NCBI GenBank assembly: GCA_014529385.2
Contig: CM043958.1
Location: 84,784,025 to 84,848,024 of the forward strand
Reading direction: 5' to 3'
Origin: Adiantum capillus-veneris
Lineage: Eukaryota > Streptophyta > Polypodiopsida > Polypodiales > Pteridaceae
DNA: 64,000 nt
Below the pieces are notes generated by a model, which was given only the letters and a program-made list of their open reading frames with translations, was not told where the DNA came from and searched no databases. Shown here piece by piece: positions 45,770-59,130 of the stretch. Made by a program: the position numbers and the translations under genes. Numbering within the stretch: the stretch's first letter is position 1; every line of letters begins with the position of its first letter.

Positions 45770-47109
45770 GGCGCCTTAAATTCAGCAATATGTCTCTCAT
45801 TTGGTCCAGTGATCAGCAAATCATCAACATAAAGAACCACAATGAGAAATACATCATCCTCACGCTTTACATACAATGTGCTTTCTGTTGGACTGTTACG
45901 AAAGCCTCGTTTAACCATATGAGTGTCAGCTTTCTCATACCAAGCACGAGGAGATTGCTTCAACCCATACAAAGCCTTCTTACATTTGCACACTTTGTCC
46001 TCTTGTCCTTTTATGACAAAACCGCGAGGCTGCGTTACATAAACTTCCTCAAATATGTCACCATTCAAGAAAGCAGTAACAATGTCTGATTGATGTACAT
46101 CCCAACCAAAATGAGCTGCCAATGCACATAGAAAACGCACAGTAGTCATACGACAAGTGGGAGCAAAAGTCTCTTCATAATCTATGCCTTTTTGTTGTGC
46201 ATAACCCTTTGCAACAAGTCGAGCCTTATGGCGATCGATCTCACCATCCGGCTTGCGTTTCAACTTGTAAACCCACTTCGTACCAATGGCCTTTTTGCCA
46301 GGAGGCAAATCACATAAAGTCCACGTGTCATTCTCTATAAGTGCATCATATTCTGATTTCATGGCAGCAATCCAATTTTCTGAATTCTGTGCTTCATCAA
46401 AAGACAGAGGCTCCTCAACATCATGTAAACTAGACACAGCCAAAGAATAACAATCTGATGCATAAGATGCATGGCGAGAGCCTGAACGAGTACGACTAGA
46501 TAAACGTGCATCCAATTTACTGTCACGCAAAGTGTGCACCAGCCATTTTGGCATACCTCTAGCCTGCTCATTTTCAGCCCTTTCCTCATCAAGTACATCA
46601 TGTACATCTGCATCAGTAATAGGCTGATCTAAAACATTTTCAGAAACCCCCATAGGCTGTACATTTGCCTCATTGGAACTTACATTCTTATTTCCACCAC
46701 TGAAAAGAGGCAACAAAGTGTCATAAATGTCCTGTGAGCTTACATTAGTGTCTCTAGTACATGACAGCAAGGGCTGAACAGAGTTTTCCACAAACACTAC
46801 ATCCCGTGAAACCAGAATACGTTTTGTTTGCGGATGATACAACCTGTAACCTTTGCTTTCAGCACTATAACCAACAAAAATACATTTGACAGCCTTATCA
46901 TCCAATTTTCTGCGCTGCAATTGTGGCACCAAAGCATATGCCAAACAGCCAAAAACACGCATGTGCTCAATAGAAGGTTTTCTATCATGCCATGCTTCAT
47001 ATGGAGTAATAGACTGCAAAGCTTTCGTAGGACACCTGTTAAGTACATAAGTGGCACACATGATGGCCTCAAGCCAAAAAGAATGCGGCAAAGCTTGACT
47101 TTTGACCAT
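45748..47109 (-). pseudogene. Integrase C-terminus and reverse transcriptase core of element C
   Basis: The 453-codon frame starts at the integrase end (VLNRCPTKALQSITPYEAW). It passes through a variable linker (FVGYSAESKGYRLYHPQTKR) and enters the RT with WIAAMKSEYDALIENDTWTL, KARLVAKGYAQQKGIDYEET and LNGDIFEEVYVTQPRGF, ending with the active site YVDDLLITG. The frame then breaks at HIAEFKAP. The usual 40-50 residues between this point and the S/T-Q-x-K-Y-I segment are absent, so a deletion plus frameshift occurred at about 45770. Confidence 0.92.
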
Positions 47110-49161
47110 ACATCATGCCATTTCCGTTAGTGACCTGTTTTTCCTCTCAGCAACACCATTTTGCTGAGGTGTATAAGGTACTGTACATTGGTGTTTTATC
47201 CCACGACTAGCCAGAAATGCATTAAATTCATGAGACATATACTCCCCCCCTCGATCGGAACGGAGGGTGCCCATAGTACATTTTGAGACATTTTCAGCCA
47301 TAGCCAAAAATTGTTTGAAGCACATAAAAACTTCGGACTTCGCTTTAAGCGGAAATACCCACGCATGCCTGGAGTAATCATCAATGAAAGTCACGAAGTA
47401 CAGGTAATTGCCCAAGGACGGAGTTTGCATGGGCCCACAAACATCACTATGCACAAGCTGCAACCTGCATGTGGCCCTAACTGAACCATCCTTTGGAAAC
47501 TTAGAACGCTGCATTTTACCCAGAATACAGCCTTCACAAACATGTTTGATAGGTGCTTCAAGAGGCGGCAAAGAAGCAACCATATCAGATTTCTGCAAAC
47601 ACAGCAAACTGGAAAAATTCAGATGACCAAAACGTGCATGCCAAAGTTTTGCATCTGAAATAGCCCTTGAATCTGCAACAGCATTTGCAAAATTTTGTCC
47701 ACACTTGTCATACAAAGTGAGCTTATACAGCCCACGGCACAAAAGCCCAGATGCAACAATTTCATCACCAAAACTGAGATCATGAACTGTACATCTATCA
47801 TCCACAAATTTGACTACAAGTCCAAGTCTAGCAAGTGCGGATATAGACAAGAGATTCTTCTTGATCCCAGGTACATAAAGTGCATCAACAAGTGTGAAGG
47901 AACTGCCATTAGCAGTAGTGAGCACAATCTTTCCAACTCCCTGAACTGGATAAGAGGCGTTGTTGGCACAAGTGACTGAATTCCCATGAGGGACAGACTC
48001 GAGAGAGGTAAACAATTCACGATGTGAGGTAATGTGCTTTGTAGCACCACTGTCGAAATACCACACATGTGAATCTGCAGCAACTGACAAGCATGCATCA
48101 TGGACAGCAGGATTGTAAGTGCACTCTGCGCTAAAAGCCCATTCTGCATCAACATCAGCATCACAATCTCCTTTCACAGAAGACTCAACAATGGCTGCAT
48201 TTGTAGTGGAACCAGCATTTGCAGTGGAACCACCCTCTTTCTTCTTAGCCTCTTTGGCCTTCAACTTAGGACACGACTTGATCAAGTGATCATTGACTTT
48301 ACAATAATGGCAACGCATCTTCTTTTTGCCCTTATCACCAGAATTGCCAGACGAAGTGCTGCCACCAGAAGCATTAGGAACAGAATTTTTGCCACTCGTA
48401 GCAGAACCATAAGAAGTGGCTGCATTACTGTTACCACCCTTTCTTTGAGAAGCAATAAAAGCCTGTTCAACTGCACGCTGCCTAGTCCTGTTTTTTCTAG
48501 AAAGTGACTCTTGCAACAGCAATGTGCATAATGCATCAAACTTGACAACTTCAGGATTTCCTTGGGTCATGAGTCTCCAAGTACTAGCAAAAGTCTGGTA
48601 GGAATCTGGTAAGGCATCAAGAACAGTCTGCACAAGGGAACTGTCCGAAATGACTTCACCTGCAGAAATGAGTTGCTCATTGATATCCTTGACACTAGCA
48701 AGGAAAGTGTCCATATCATCTTCCTCATGCATAATCTTCGACTCTAGCTCTTTACGCAGCAAAGCAATTTTAGCCTCATTGCGGCTTGCATAAAGACCTG
48801 CTAGAATATCCCAAGCCTGTTTTGCAGATTTTGTTGAACGGATGTGAGGAATAATGGTGCACTTCACAGACAACGCAATCAATGCATGAGCCTGCGCATC
48901 CTTAACATCCCAACGAGCTTGTTCTGTCGTAGGCAAAACAACTCTAACAGCTGCAATCCTTGCAGCAAGACCTGCAACATCCTCAACATCGCCTACATCT
49001 TCAGAACCAGGACGTACATCAATGCCCTGCACAATGTTCCAGACACCTTTTGACACAAGAACATGTTGCATCATATAAGCCCACATAGGGTAGTTGTCCC
49101 CATCCAACCTGTCCTCAGCAGCAAACATCTTGAACACATCTGTGTTGTTGTTGTCAGCCAT
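47110..49161 (-). pseudogene. Gag, protease and integrase core of element C
   Basis: ATG at 49159-49161 gives MADNNNTDVFKMFAAEDRLD, typical copia Gag, followed by WDILAGLYASRNEAKIALL. The knuckle is CHYCKVNDHLIKSC, the protease VWYFDSGATKHITSHREL. The integrase has WHARFGHLN, CEGCILGKM, VHSDVCGPM (first Asp), LRSDRGGEYMS (second Asp) and PQQNGVAERKNRSL (Glu). The frame ends at a TGA, 47110-47112, where an arginine codon is usual, and continues in the same frame at 47109. An in-frame ATG further upstream at 49221 is less likely because it falls in the leader. Confidence 0.93.
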
Positions 49162-49509
49162 GGTAAATGCTGCACCTGATGTGAAAACTGCCCGAAAATA
49201 GGAGAAATGGAGCGGGAACAACTTGTGCTATATAGCACAAACCGTAGAAGACTATAAGGCACCTGTTATGCAGAAAACGGCACTGACAGAAAATCTGCAC
49301 AAGATGACAAAATAGCCTGTGCAGTACTGCCCGTAGTGGAAACGGAGGCCGAAATGAGCCCAAATCAAAATTCTGAGCAGACCAAGCTCTTTGAGCTTAC
49401 CCAAAATATTTGTCGACCTGCGAACGCTCGCCAAAGCTCACTGAAATCGGAGAAAGTGAGCAGGCGTGTGCTGGAGCAGCTGGCGACTAAGCCCGGGAGG
49501 ACGTGACCT

Positions 49510-49521
49510 GCTCTGATACCA
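49510..49521 (-). promoter_or_regulatory. Primer-binding site of element C, initiator tRNA-Met type
   Basis: TGGTATCAGAGC on the - strand, two bases inside the 5' LTR, matches the usual complement of plant initiator tRNA-Met. Confidence 0.95.
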
Positions 49522-49523
49522 AT

Positions 49524-49750
49524 TGTTGGAATTAGGGTTGCAGAGAAACACACACAGCTTGGAGAAGACGAAGGAAGCTCAAGGCACACGATAGAGAGTA
49601 TGTTACTTAGTGTGCAATGGAAAGATAGATAGCCCTAGAGTGATGGGCGTATATACAATGCACGGGGGAAAAAACCTCCTAAAGAGTGAAAAAATGCCCC
49701 GGCGGTCCTAGTGTGTTCACACACATCACTACCACATGTATATGGTAACA
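49524..49750 (-). repeat. 5' LTR of element C
   Basis: Identical to 44661-44887 except one base. The - strand runs from TGTTACC at 49750 to AACA at 49524. Confidence 0.97.
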
Positions 49751-49760
49751 ACAATGCTGG

Positions 49761-50495
<735 letters not shown>

Positions 50496-50622
50496 TGTAG
50501 CGGAATCAAAGTAACAATAGTGAGCATTTCCTCAAGAGAATTCTTAAAGAGAATAAGGAGAGTACTTGATTAAAGGTAGCAAAATGAACATTATACCTAG
50601 TTATCTTGGCATGAACAATACT
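50496..50622. repeat. 125-bp dispersed repeat, copy 2
   Basis: Counterpart of 44537-44660 in the same orientation, with about a dozen differences and one insertion (aagagaataa). Confidence 0.8.
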
Positions 50623-50623
50623 T

Positions 50624-50749
<126 letters not shown>

Positions 50750-50790
50750 ATTATCATCCTCCGAGGTCAAATATGACCTATGGGATCAAC

Positions 50791-50846
50791 GTTACACATG
50801 TGATGTAACTTTGATACACATACTACATGTGATGTAGTATGTGTAT
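50791..50846. repeat. Twin hairpins with catgtgatgta loops
   Basis: The first is gttaca..tgtaac with catgtga between (50791-50809). The second has perfect 15-bp arms at 50814-50828 (atacacatactacat) and 50832-50846 around a 3-base loop. Confidence 0.85.
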
Positions 50847-53150
50847 GGCAGATGAGTGACGCTTGATGCTCCAAAATTGTGGTAATGAGAGTCGCAATGG
50901 AGACCCCACATTGTGGTTGGGAGAGGAAAGTGTGTAGGTCTAAGTCATGGCTGAAAATGTGAGAGAAATAAGTTCGGATGTGACCAGTGAGCATTTTCTA
51001 CAACGCCAATGTATTACGGCTTGGGAGAAATCCGGTGGGCCACGCTTCATACATTACACCATCCATATTTCCCCCGACTAGAAAACCATGTTCTTCGTTG
51101 AAAGAGGAAACCATACTCACACTTACATGCTTGAGCCTATCTCCTTGTCAGTGATACGCACTCACAGCCATTCGGCTTAGCTCCCATTTCCTTCAATGTG
51201 AGATAGGGTGTTGGGGCAATGGAGAAGAGTCAAATCGACTATGCACATTATTGTCAGTGCAAGTTCGAGAGTCTGAGTACCACGCACTACTAGAGTACTC
51301 ATTTGGGAGTCAATTGAAGCATCATGTAGCAAGTGTAATGCATCCCATCTCCCAAACCACTTCTTTATGTATTGCATCCATCCCGTGCTCAAGATCTTGC
51401 TTTTATGCGTCTTTTGAACTTTTTTGCTTTGATCCTGAGTGATGGATTGATGGTTGGCCAAAACTTTGTAGTGAATGCAAAGGAGTTAGACATAGACTCC
51501 TACATACTCAAGTGCATTAAGACAAAGCAATTTATTATAAACTCTAAAAGGGATGAATGGCTCAACCGTATTAAGAAAATTTTCCATTTGTTGGTGAGGG
51601 ACTATTCTACCGTACAAGGTGAATGGGTGAGATGATACCTATGTCCTTTTGGATAACAAACCCACTGGTCTTATCTACTCCCACTTGGTGTGATGCATCA
51701 GGTTTCAAATGTGCCCAAGGGAAGGTGAGACTAATTTATATTGATATATCAAACGATCTATTTGATTAAATATATAATAGCATGCCCCCATAGGAGAACT
51801 TGTATAGCTTGCCAACAATTTGTACTCACCTATGTTGAACTCTATCTCAAGGAGTAGCTAAAACACTTGACATCACTTTTATGGAACTTCACCACCACTA
51901 AGAACCACTTGAAAGCATTTGAGTGCCAAATGACAGGCACTTTCTAACACTTCTCAATACTTTCTATTCTCTTGATAACCAGCTAAAAGCATTAACTAGG
52001 CATTTTGTACTACTTGAAAGTAAGTTCACAACACTTGGCCATCACTTTACAACACACTCAAGATAAGAATCGGGAAGACATCAACACAAATCATATATAA
52101 GGATGGATTCACCATAGGTGTTATAAACCAAAGTTCACATATAGAGACAGTTAGCTACCCAAGTAGTTAGAACACTCTTTTAGATGAAATGGGAAAATCC
52201 CACAACTTTAGGATTTCGATGCCTATGGATTCCTATTTCCCATTTGATTTGGAAAAAATTCATTTATTTGGGAATGTTATAGATAAGTTTTTTGTTGAGG
52301 ACTTGTGTTACATTAGACAAAGAGATAGATTCTCAAGAAAATGGTGGTGTTGAGAAACACCTTTTTTTGTCCCATCCAAAATTTTATTTTCATGTTGGTG
52401 TTAATTGATACTTTATAAAACATACATAGACACGGATAACAAGAAAAACAATATATGAAAATGAAATGCTATTTGGTTTACCTTATTAAGCTAGCTTGTG
52501 ATTTCTCCACAACATTGGATGGGATTTTAATTGCTTCTGCAAGTCTTCCACCCCTTGGAGTCCATGACCACACAATTGCATCAACACACTCCCAAAGCTT
52601 TGGGTCAGCAAGATTGCAGCAACAATTCTATTTCCAACAATCCTCATATTGTTCTTGGATTGTGGGCTTTTTTCTCGATGTTTTGGTGCCCAGTATTGAA
52701 TGAAAAATTTCTTGTAGTTAGGAGATGTTTTGATGTTTTGGTGCCTAGTATTGAATGAAAAATTTCTTGTAGTTAGGAGGTGAGCTGTCTACATCAACAA
52801 CTGACTCTGCAACTCCTAGCCATATCGGATATTTTGGATCCATGGGTCTCACAAGAACAAAATCACCTTCCTTACATCAATTTGAGGCCTAAATGCTTCT
52901 TGTGGCCTTGCACTTTGAGGACCAACATAGTGATCATTCAATTCTTAATATCCTTGAAACTCATCTATGTCTTCCTCTATCTATTGCATTCAATGACTCC
53001 CTATAGTCTTTGGCCAAAATTATGTATATTCACCAGTTTGTTTATTGGTTGGTCCTTCAAGCTCACTAATTATTTTTTACCAATAAATAATAGTTGGCTA
53101 CATGTATTTTGTAGAATCGTGCTCCTTTCCCTTTAATAGAGTCCATCTTT
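50847..53150. other. Intergenic sequence with a 54-bp tandem duplication
   Basis: No recognised gene. The - strand frame 51177-51461 has no motif. At 52678-52731 and 52732-52785 a unit containing tgaatgaaaaatttcttgta is repeated in tandem, with one or two differences. Confidence 0.5.
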
Positions 53151-55700
53151 TCAAAATTCAAGATATGTCTTAATCCCTTGAATAACAAGCGGACTATCAC
53201 TCATATAGTCTGCTATTGGAACCACATCTAGACATCCTACTGGCAATTTTGGTTTCCCTTGATCATCTCTTTTCCACAACCTAATTCCTGACTCCCTCAA
53301 CATCCAATCAGGTGATTTGGGGTGAGTTTTGTACTGCATTATTGGGATTTCACCTTGCATAAAGAAACAAAATTGAAGTGGCTTAGAGTGTCCAACAAGA
53401 GCATCTTGTCCATCACACATGTACCCTTTAACAAAGGATTTGAATTCAGGAACTTACATCATCAAAAATGGTGTTGGAATTGAGCTTTCACAATTTTGAA
53501 AATGTTCCATCAAATGTGGAAAAGTGTATGTCATTCCTGTTTGCAATCTCATTGAGAACCTGCCAAACATTGCATCTATGTCCTCATGTGTATGACCCAC
53601 CATTCAGAATCCCAAATGCACGGTTTTGAAAATACCTTTTGCTACTAGCAAGGATAAGTATGCAAATAAATATTGATTCTTATTCTCTCTTGCACAATTA
53701 TCTAGTTGTAGCAGAAGATTCTTAGGAAATTTTTGAAACACGAGAGTGGACATGGTATCCACAAAACATTGAGAGGAGGTTGATTGCAAGTTAGCAATCT
53801 CTTCATTACATCCTTCAATAGCCAATAGTGGTGTTACTGCTACTGATGCATTCCTCTCATGCTCTTTCATCATTTTGTTTTAGTGGTCTAGAGCTGTCCT
53901 TGAATTCAATGCATTGAACAATGTCACATTGTTGCATGGCATACCATCATGGCATAAATATCCTAGCCCGTGGTTTTCTGTTCTTTCCAAATTCTGTAAG
54001 CATAATGCAAGGGAACCAATTGTAGCATTCGGATCTAAAGGCCATAGACCATTCAACAAGAAATGACCATACATCCCACGACCATGCCCATGTGTTATCA
54101 TACCTGTTAATGATATTTGCAACTGATATGCATTCGCATAGTCTTTTGAGTTCTCCAATCTAGGTATTGATGTCTTTTCTTGGTCCATTTTAACATATAT
54201 AATGCATAAATACTTATCCTTTTGCATTTGCAAGAACTTACGCCAGGTGTAGTACACATTTCTATAGCTTTGTTGTTGCATCATAAGAATTATACGTTCA
54301 TCCTTCAAACGTGAAATCAACTCATCATCCTTTGTTGACTCTGGTTGAGACTTTATCTGACTACACACAACACATTTGGAGAACTCGCTTGTTTCTGACA
54401 AGGTCACATTAGCAAACTTTGTATTCCAAATCCTATTGAATGTAGTGCTAGATATTGGCTTGAGACTCATACTTTCGAGTGTTTTATTGACATCATGTAA
54501 GATGTCTATTTGCTTGTACATGTTTGGTATTGCAAGCAAGGTTTCTCTGGTACCATCTTCCATAGTTCTACTCTTATTTGGCATTTTCTTTGAGTTTTCA
54601 TCTACAAAAGAGCACATCAATGCCCTTCCCATTTTTGTATGGTCTCTTCCTTTCATTATGACACCATCATTACCATGCACTGAGCGTCAAACCCCATTTT
54701 AAATTGTTCAGGGTAATGATAAAACAAAGTTTTTGGAATGCCATGAATTTCATACCAAGCTCTACTACAGACCTCATTGCCATTAAAACAAAATACATAG
54801 CAAGTCTTTGTAGTTGTTTTGTTCTCACGCCAAGCAGTCAACATTGTATCATACACATAGTTGGTTCTATTTTGCAAACTTTGTCCCCAAAATTCATTGC
54901 GCATAGCCATGACCTTATCTCTATTGGCATATTGACAACACCTCATAGAACAACAATCTATGGTTGAAACAAGTTGGATGCTTGATTAACTCTCTTAGAA
55001 GGTTTCACAAAATTTTTGGCTTCCTATTTATAAAGCAATATTTTCTTTTTTTTTAAATAGGCTCTACCAAACGAGCTGATTCAATGCATGTATCTTGTAA
55101 TGCATCACTAGCATGTAAATCCTCATATCGTAACAACACTTTTTCATCCATAGTTGTCACTCTCTTGATAGGCCAACAAACCAGATTGATGCTGCATACA
55201 TCAGATTGTGCAAAAATAGTAGCCTCACAAGCATAGGATGTTTCAATACCAATACCGATGTTATCTTAACCTAACTCACCAAAGTTTACGGAATCAAATG
55301 GGGACACATACATGGAAACCACTTCGGCTACTATATGTGTTTTGCTTTCATCCCAAAGTTGAACCTCTTATCCTTCCAAACCTCCCTATAGCTCATTTCA
55401 TTAGATTGTGCCTCCTACTACTGTATCTCATTCATATGTTGTAGCAACCCAATAATCCATTTCACAATACTGTGAAAAGAATCTCCCACTGTCAATGCAT
55501 TCATTGTTGGGAAATGAGTGCTTTCTTCTGAAAACACAAATCAACTGACACCAATACATTGCCTTCCTCAATAAGCATGCCTGAGCAATATGTGTTTGGG
55601 TTTGTCTCACATACACTCCCAAGAGCAACCTTTTGTGTGGCTACAAACATGCATACTCTATCACCTTGATTAAAATCCATACCTGCAAGAAGGTTTCAAC
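53151..55700 (-). pseudogene. DUF7869-like transposon-associated protein, broken
   Basis: The - strand carries consecutive pieces: 54656-54946 (ENKTTTKTCYVFCFNGNEVC, AWYEIHGIP), 53880-54680 (SEFSKCVVCSQIKSQPEST, FLLNGLWPLDPNA), 53604-53873 (LLLQLDNCARENKNQYLFAY). After a TGA at 53601-53603 comes MVGHTHEDIDAMFGRFSMRL, then 53151-53420. Q-L-D-N-C followed by G-H-T-H-E-D-I-D is the hallmark of the family I know as DUF7869, common in transposon-like genes of many eukaryotes. An N-terminal piece at 55428-55680 (MDFNQGDRVCMFVATQKVAL region) may belong. At least three stops disable it. Biochemical role unknown. Confidence 0.6.
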
Positions 55701-55739
55701 AAATATTTGTTAAGAAAATCATCACAAAGTCATTTCATT

Positions 55740-57720
55740 GTGAGTATATATGTAGGTGTTTCACCCAGGGAGGTCACCTAATAAAAATGTAACCTATCAC
55801 GTGAGTTCAACAGAAGGGTATTTAAAGTTCTTGAAAATTACATAATTATATATACAAAATGGCATTATTTTTTCAAATTTGAAAAAAACTTACATATTTT
55901 AAAAGAAAAGGGTACATTATATTCCTAACAAAATTCATAGATAAGGGGTTTTACAAACATGTCTTGAACACACGTGATATGGTAGCTTTACACATAGTGA
56001 ACCCCCCGAGGTGTTTCATGATGAATATATATACACAGGGCACTATATGTGGTTCTTTCATGATGGGTTTATAGAATCCTATGGACTTAGGGCCATAGGA
56101 TGCTATATGTAGGTGGTTCACGATGAGTATGTATTCATCCTATGGCCTTAGAGCCATAAGATTCTTTATGTAGGTGTTTTGTGTTGAGTATATATAAATC
56201 ATATGGCCTTTAGTCCATATGATGTTTTATGCAAGTTTTTTGTGTTGAGTATATATACATCCTATGGCCTAAGGGCCATAGGGCACACTATGTAGTTGTC
56301 TCATGATGGGTATATAACATCATGTGGCCTTAGGGCCATAGGACGCTATATGTAGGTGTTTCATGATGCATATGTACACATCCTAGGTCATAGGATTCTA
56401 TATGTAGGTGGTTCACAATGAGTATGTATACATCCTATGTCCTTAGGGCCATAAGATGCTTTATGTAGGCGAGTTGTGTTGAGTATATATAAACCATATG
56501 GCCTTTAGTCCATATGATGTTTTATGCTAGTGTTTTGTGTTGAGTAAATATACATCCTATGGCCTGAGGGCCATAGGGCACTATATGCAGTTGTCTCATG
56601 ATGGGTATATAACATCTTGTGGCCTTAGGGCCATAGGATGCTATATGTAGTTGTTTCACGATGCGTATGTATACATCCTATGGCATCAAGGCCATAGGGC
56701 ACTCTATGTAGTTGTCTCATGATGGGTATATAGCATCATGTGGCCTTAGGGCCATATGTTTGTTTCACAATGCGTATGTGTAGGTGGTTCATGATGAGCA
56801 TGTATACATCCGATGTCCTTAGGGACATAAGATGCTATATGAGTATGTATACATCCTATGGACTTAAGGCCATAGGGTACTACAAGTAGGTGTTTCACAA
56901 TGAGTTTGTATACATCCTATGGACTTAGGGCCATAGGATGCTATATGTAGGTGCTTCATGAGGAAACACGTAGGTGTTTAATAATGAGTGTGTATACATC
57001 CTTTGGGCTTAGGGTCATATGATGCTTTATGTAGGTGTTTTGTGCTCAATAAATATACATCATATGGTCTTACGACATTTTTGAGACTACATGGGTTGTG
57101 TCATGACAAGTATATATACATCCTATAGCCTAAGGGCCATAGGGCACTATATGTAGTTAGTTCATGATGGATATATATATATTCTATGTCCTCAAGGCCA
57201 TAGGGCACTATAAGTAGTTGCTCCATGATGGGTATACAAAATCCTATGGCCTTAGGATCATAGGATGCTTTATGTAGTGTCTTGTGTTGAGTATATATAC
57301 ATCCTATGGCCTTTAGCCCATATGATGTTTGATGCAGGTGTTTTGTGTATAGTAAGTATACATACTATGGCCTCAGTGCCATAGGAAAATGTATGCAGTT
57401 GAGGTGTCTCATGATGAGTATGTATACATCCTATGGCCTTAAATCCATAGGATGCTATATGTAGGTATCTTGATATGATTATATATATACATCCTATGGC
57501 CTTAGGTCTATAGGGCCTTATACGTAGGTGTTTCATGATGAGTATATGAGCATCCTACGGATCAAAGGCCATAGGATGCTATATGTTGATGTTTCTAGCT
57601 AAGTATATATAGATCTTATGGATTTATGGCCACACGATACTATCTATGCATGTTTTGTGGTGAGCTATATCTGATCCTATGGACTTTGGGCCATAGGGTG
57701 CTATATATAGTGATTTCAAA
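55740..57720. repeat. Satellite A, about 61-bp tandem array
   Basis: Units follow cctatggccttagggccata, then ggatgctatatgtaggtg, then tttcatgatgagtatgtata. Successive starts at 56136, 56197, 56258 and 56318 give offsets of 61, 61 and 60. Roughly 25-30 degenerate units are present. Each unit contains a palindromic core with arms catcctatggcc and ggccataggatg. Confidence 0.88.
55763..56009. mobile_element. MITE with 9-bp target duplication inside or beside satellite A
   Basis: The element begins cccagggaggtcacc and ends gtgaaccccccga. It is flanked by ggtgtttca at 55754-55762 and 56010-56018. An inner inverted segment atcacgtgagttc / gaacacacgtgat supports a foldback. A 9-bp duplication is typical of Mutator-like elements. 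It has no coding capacity. Confidence 0.6.
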
Positions 57721-58735
<1,015 letters not shown>

Positions 58736-59075
58736 CTCAATCTTTCTTTGTACATTTATTTACCTCTCTCTAAAAAAAACAGTAAGACAATAAAGAACTA
58801 ACCTTCATATTGTACACTTTTTGTTGGTGTGAGAGAGGTCCTAGAAAGAGGACGTGGTAGGGGTGTTTGAATGACAATGATGCAGGTAAACTGATAGATA
58901 TTCATGCCCAAAATTCACAAGGGACTGCCTGCTATATGAATGGGGAGAGATGAGAAGAGGGAGAAAAATAGTTATTTGGAGTGAGAGAGAAAGGTGAGGA
59001 AGAGAGACAAACAGAGGAGAGGAAGCTGAGAGAGAGGGAGGAGAGGTAATTAGGTCAAATAAACAATTTATACCC

Positions 59076-59129
<54 letters not shown>
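58736..59129. other. GA-rich spacer before satellite B
   Basis: Ends with a GA run at 59079-59128. No gene. Confidence 0.6.

Positions 59130-59130
<1 letters not shown>

Larger units (their letters stand above)
44661..49750 (-). mobile_element. Element C: young Ty1/copia retrotransposon with target duplication
   Basis: LTRs of 227 bp at 44661-44887 and 49524-49750 differ at one base. The element is flanked by the 5-bp direct repeat ACAAT (44656-44660 and 49751-49755), proving an undisturbed insertion. Transcription is on the - strand. Primer site and purine tract are in their standard places. Gag-protease-integrase-RT-RNase H order, with integrase before RT, is that of copia. The polyprotein has at least two stops and an internal deletion, so the copy cannot make its own enzymes. 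Confidence 0.97.
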
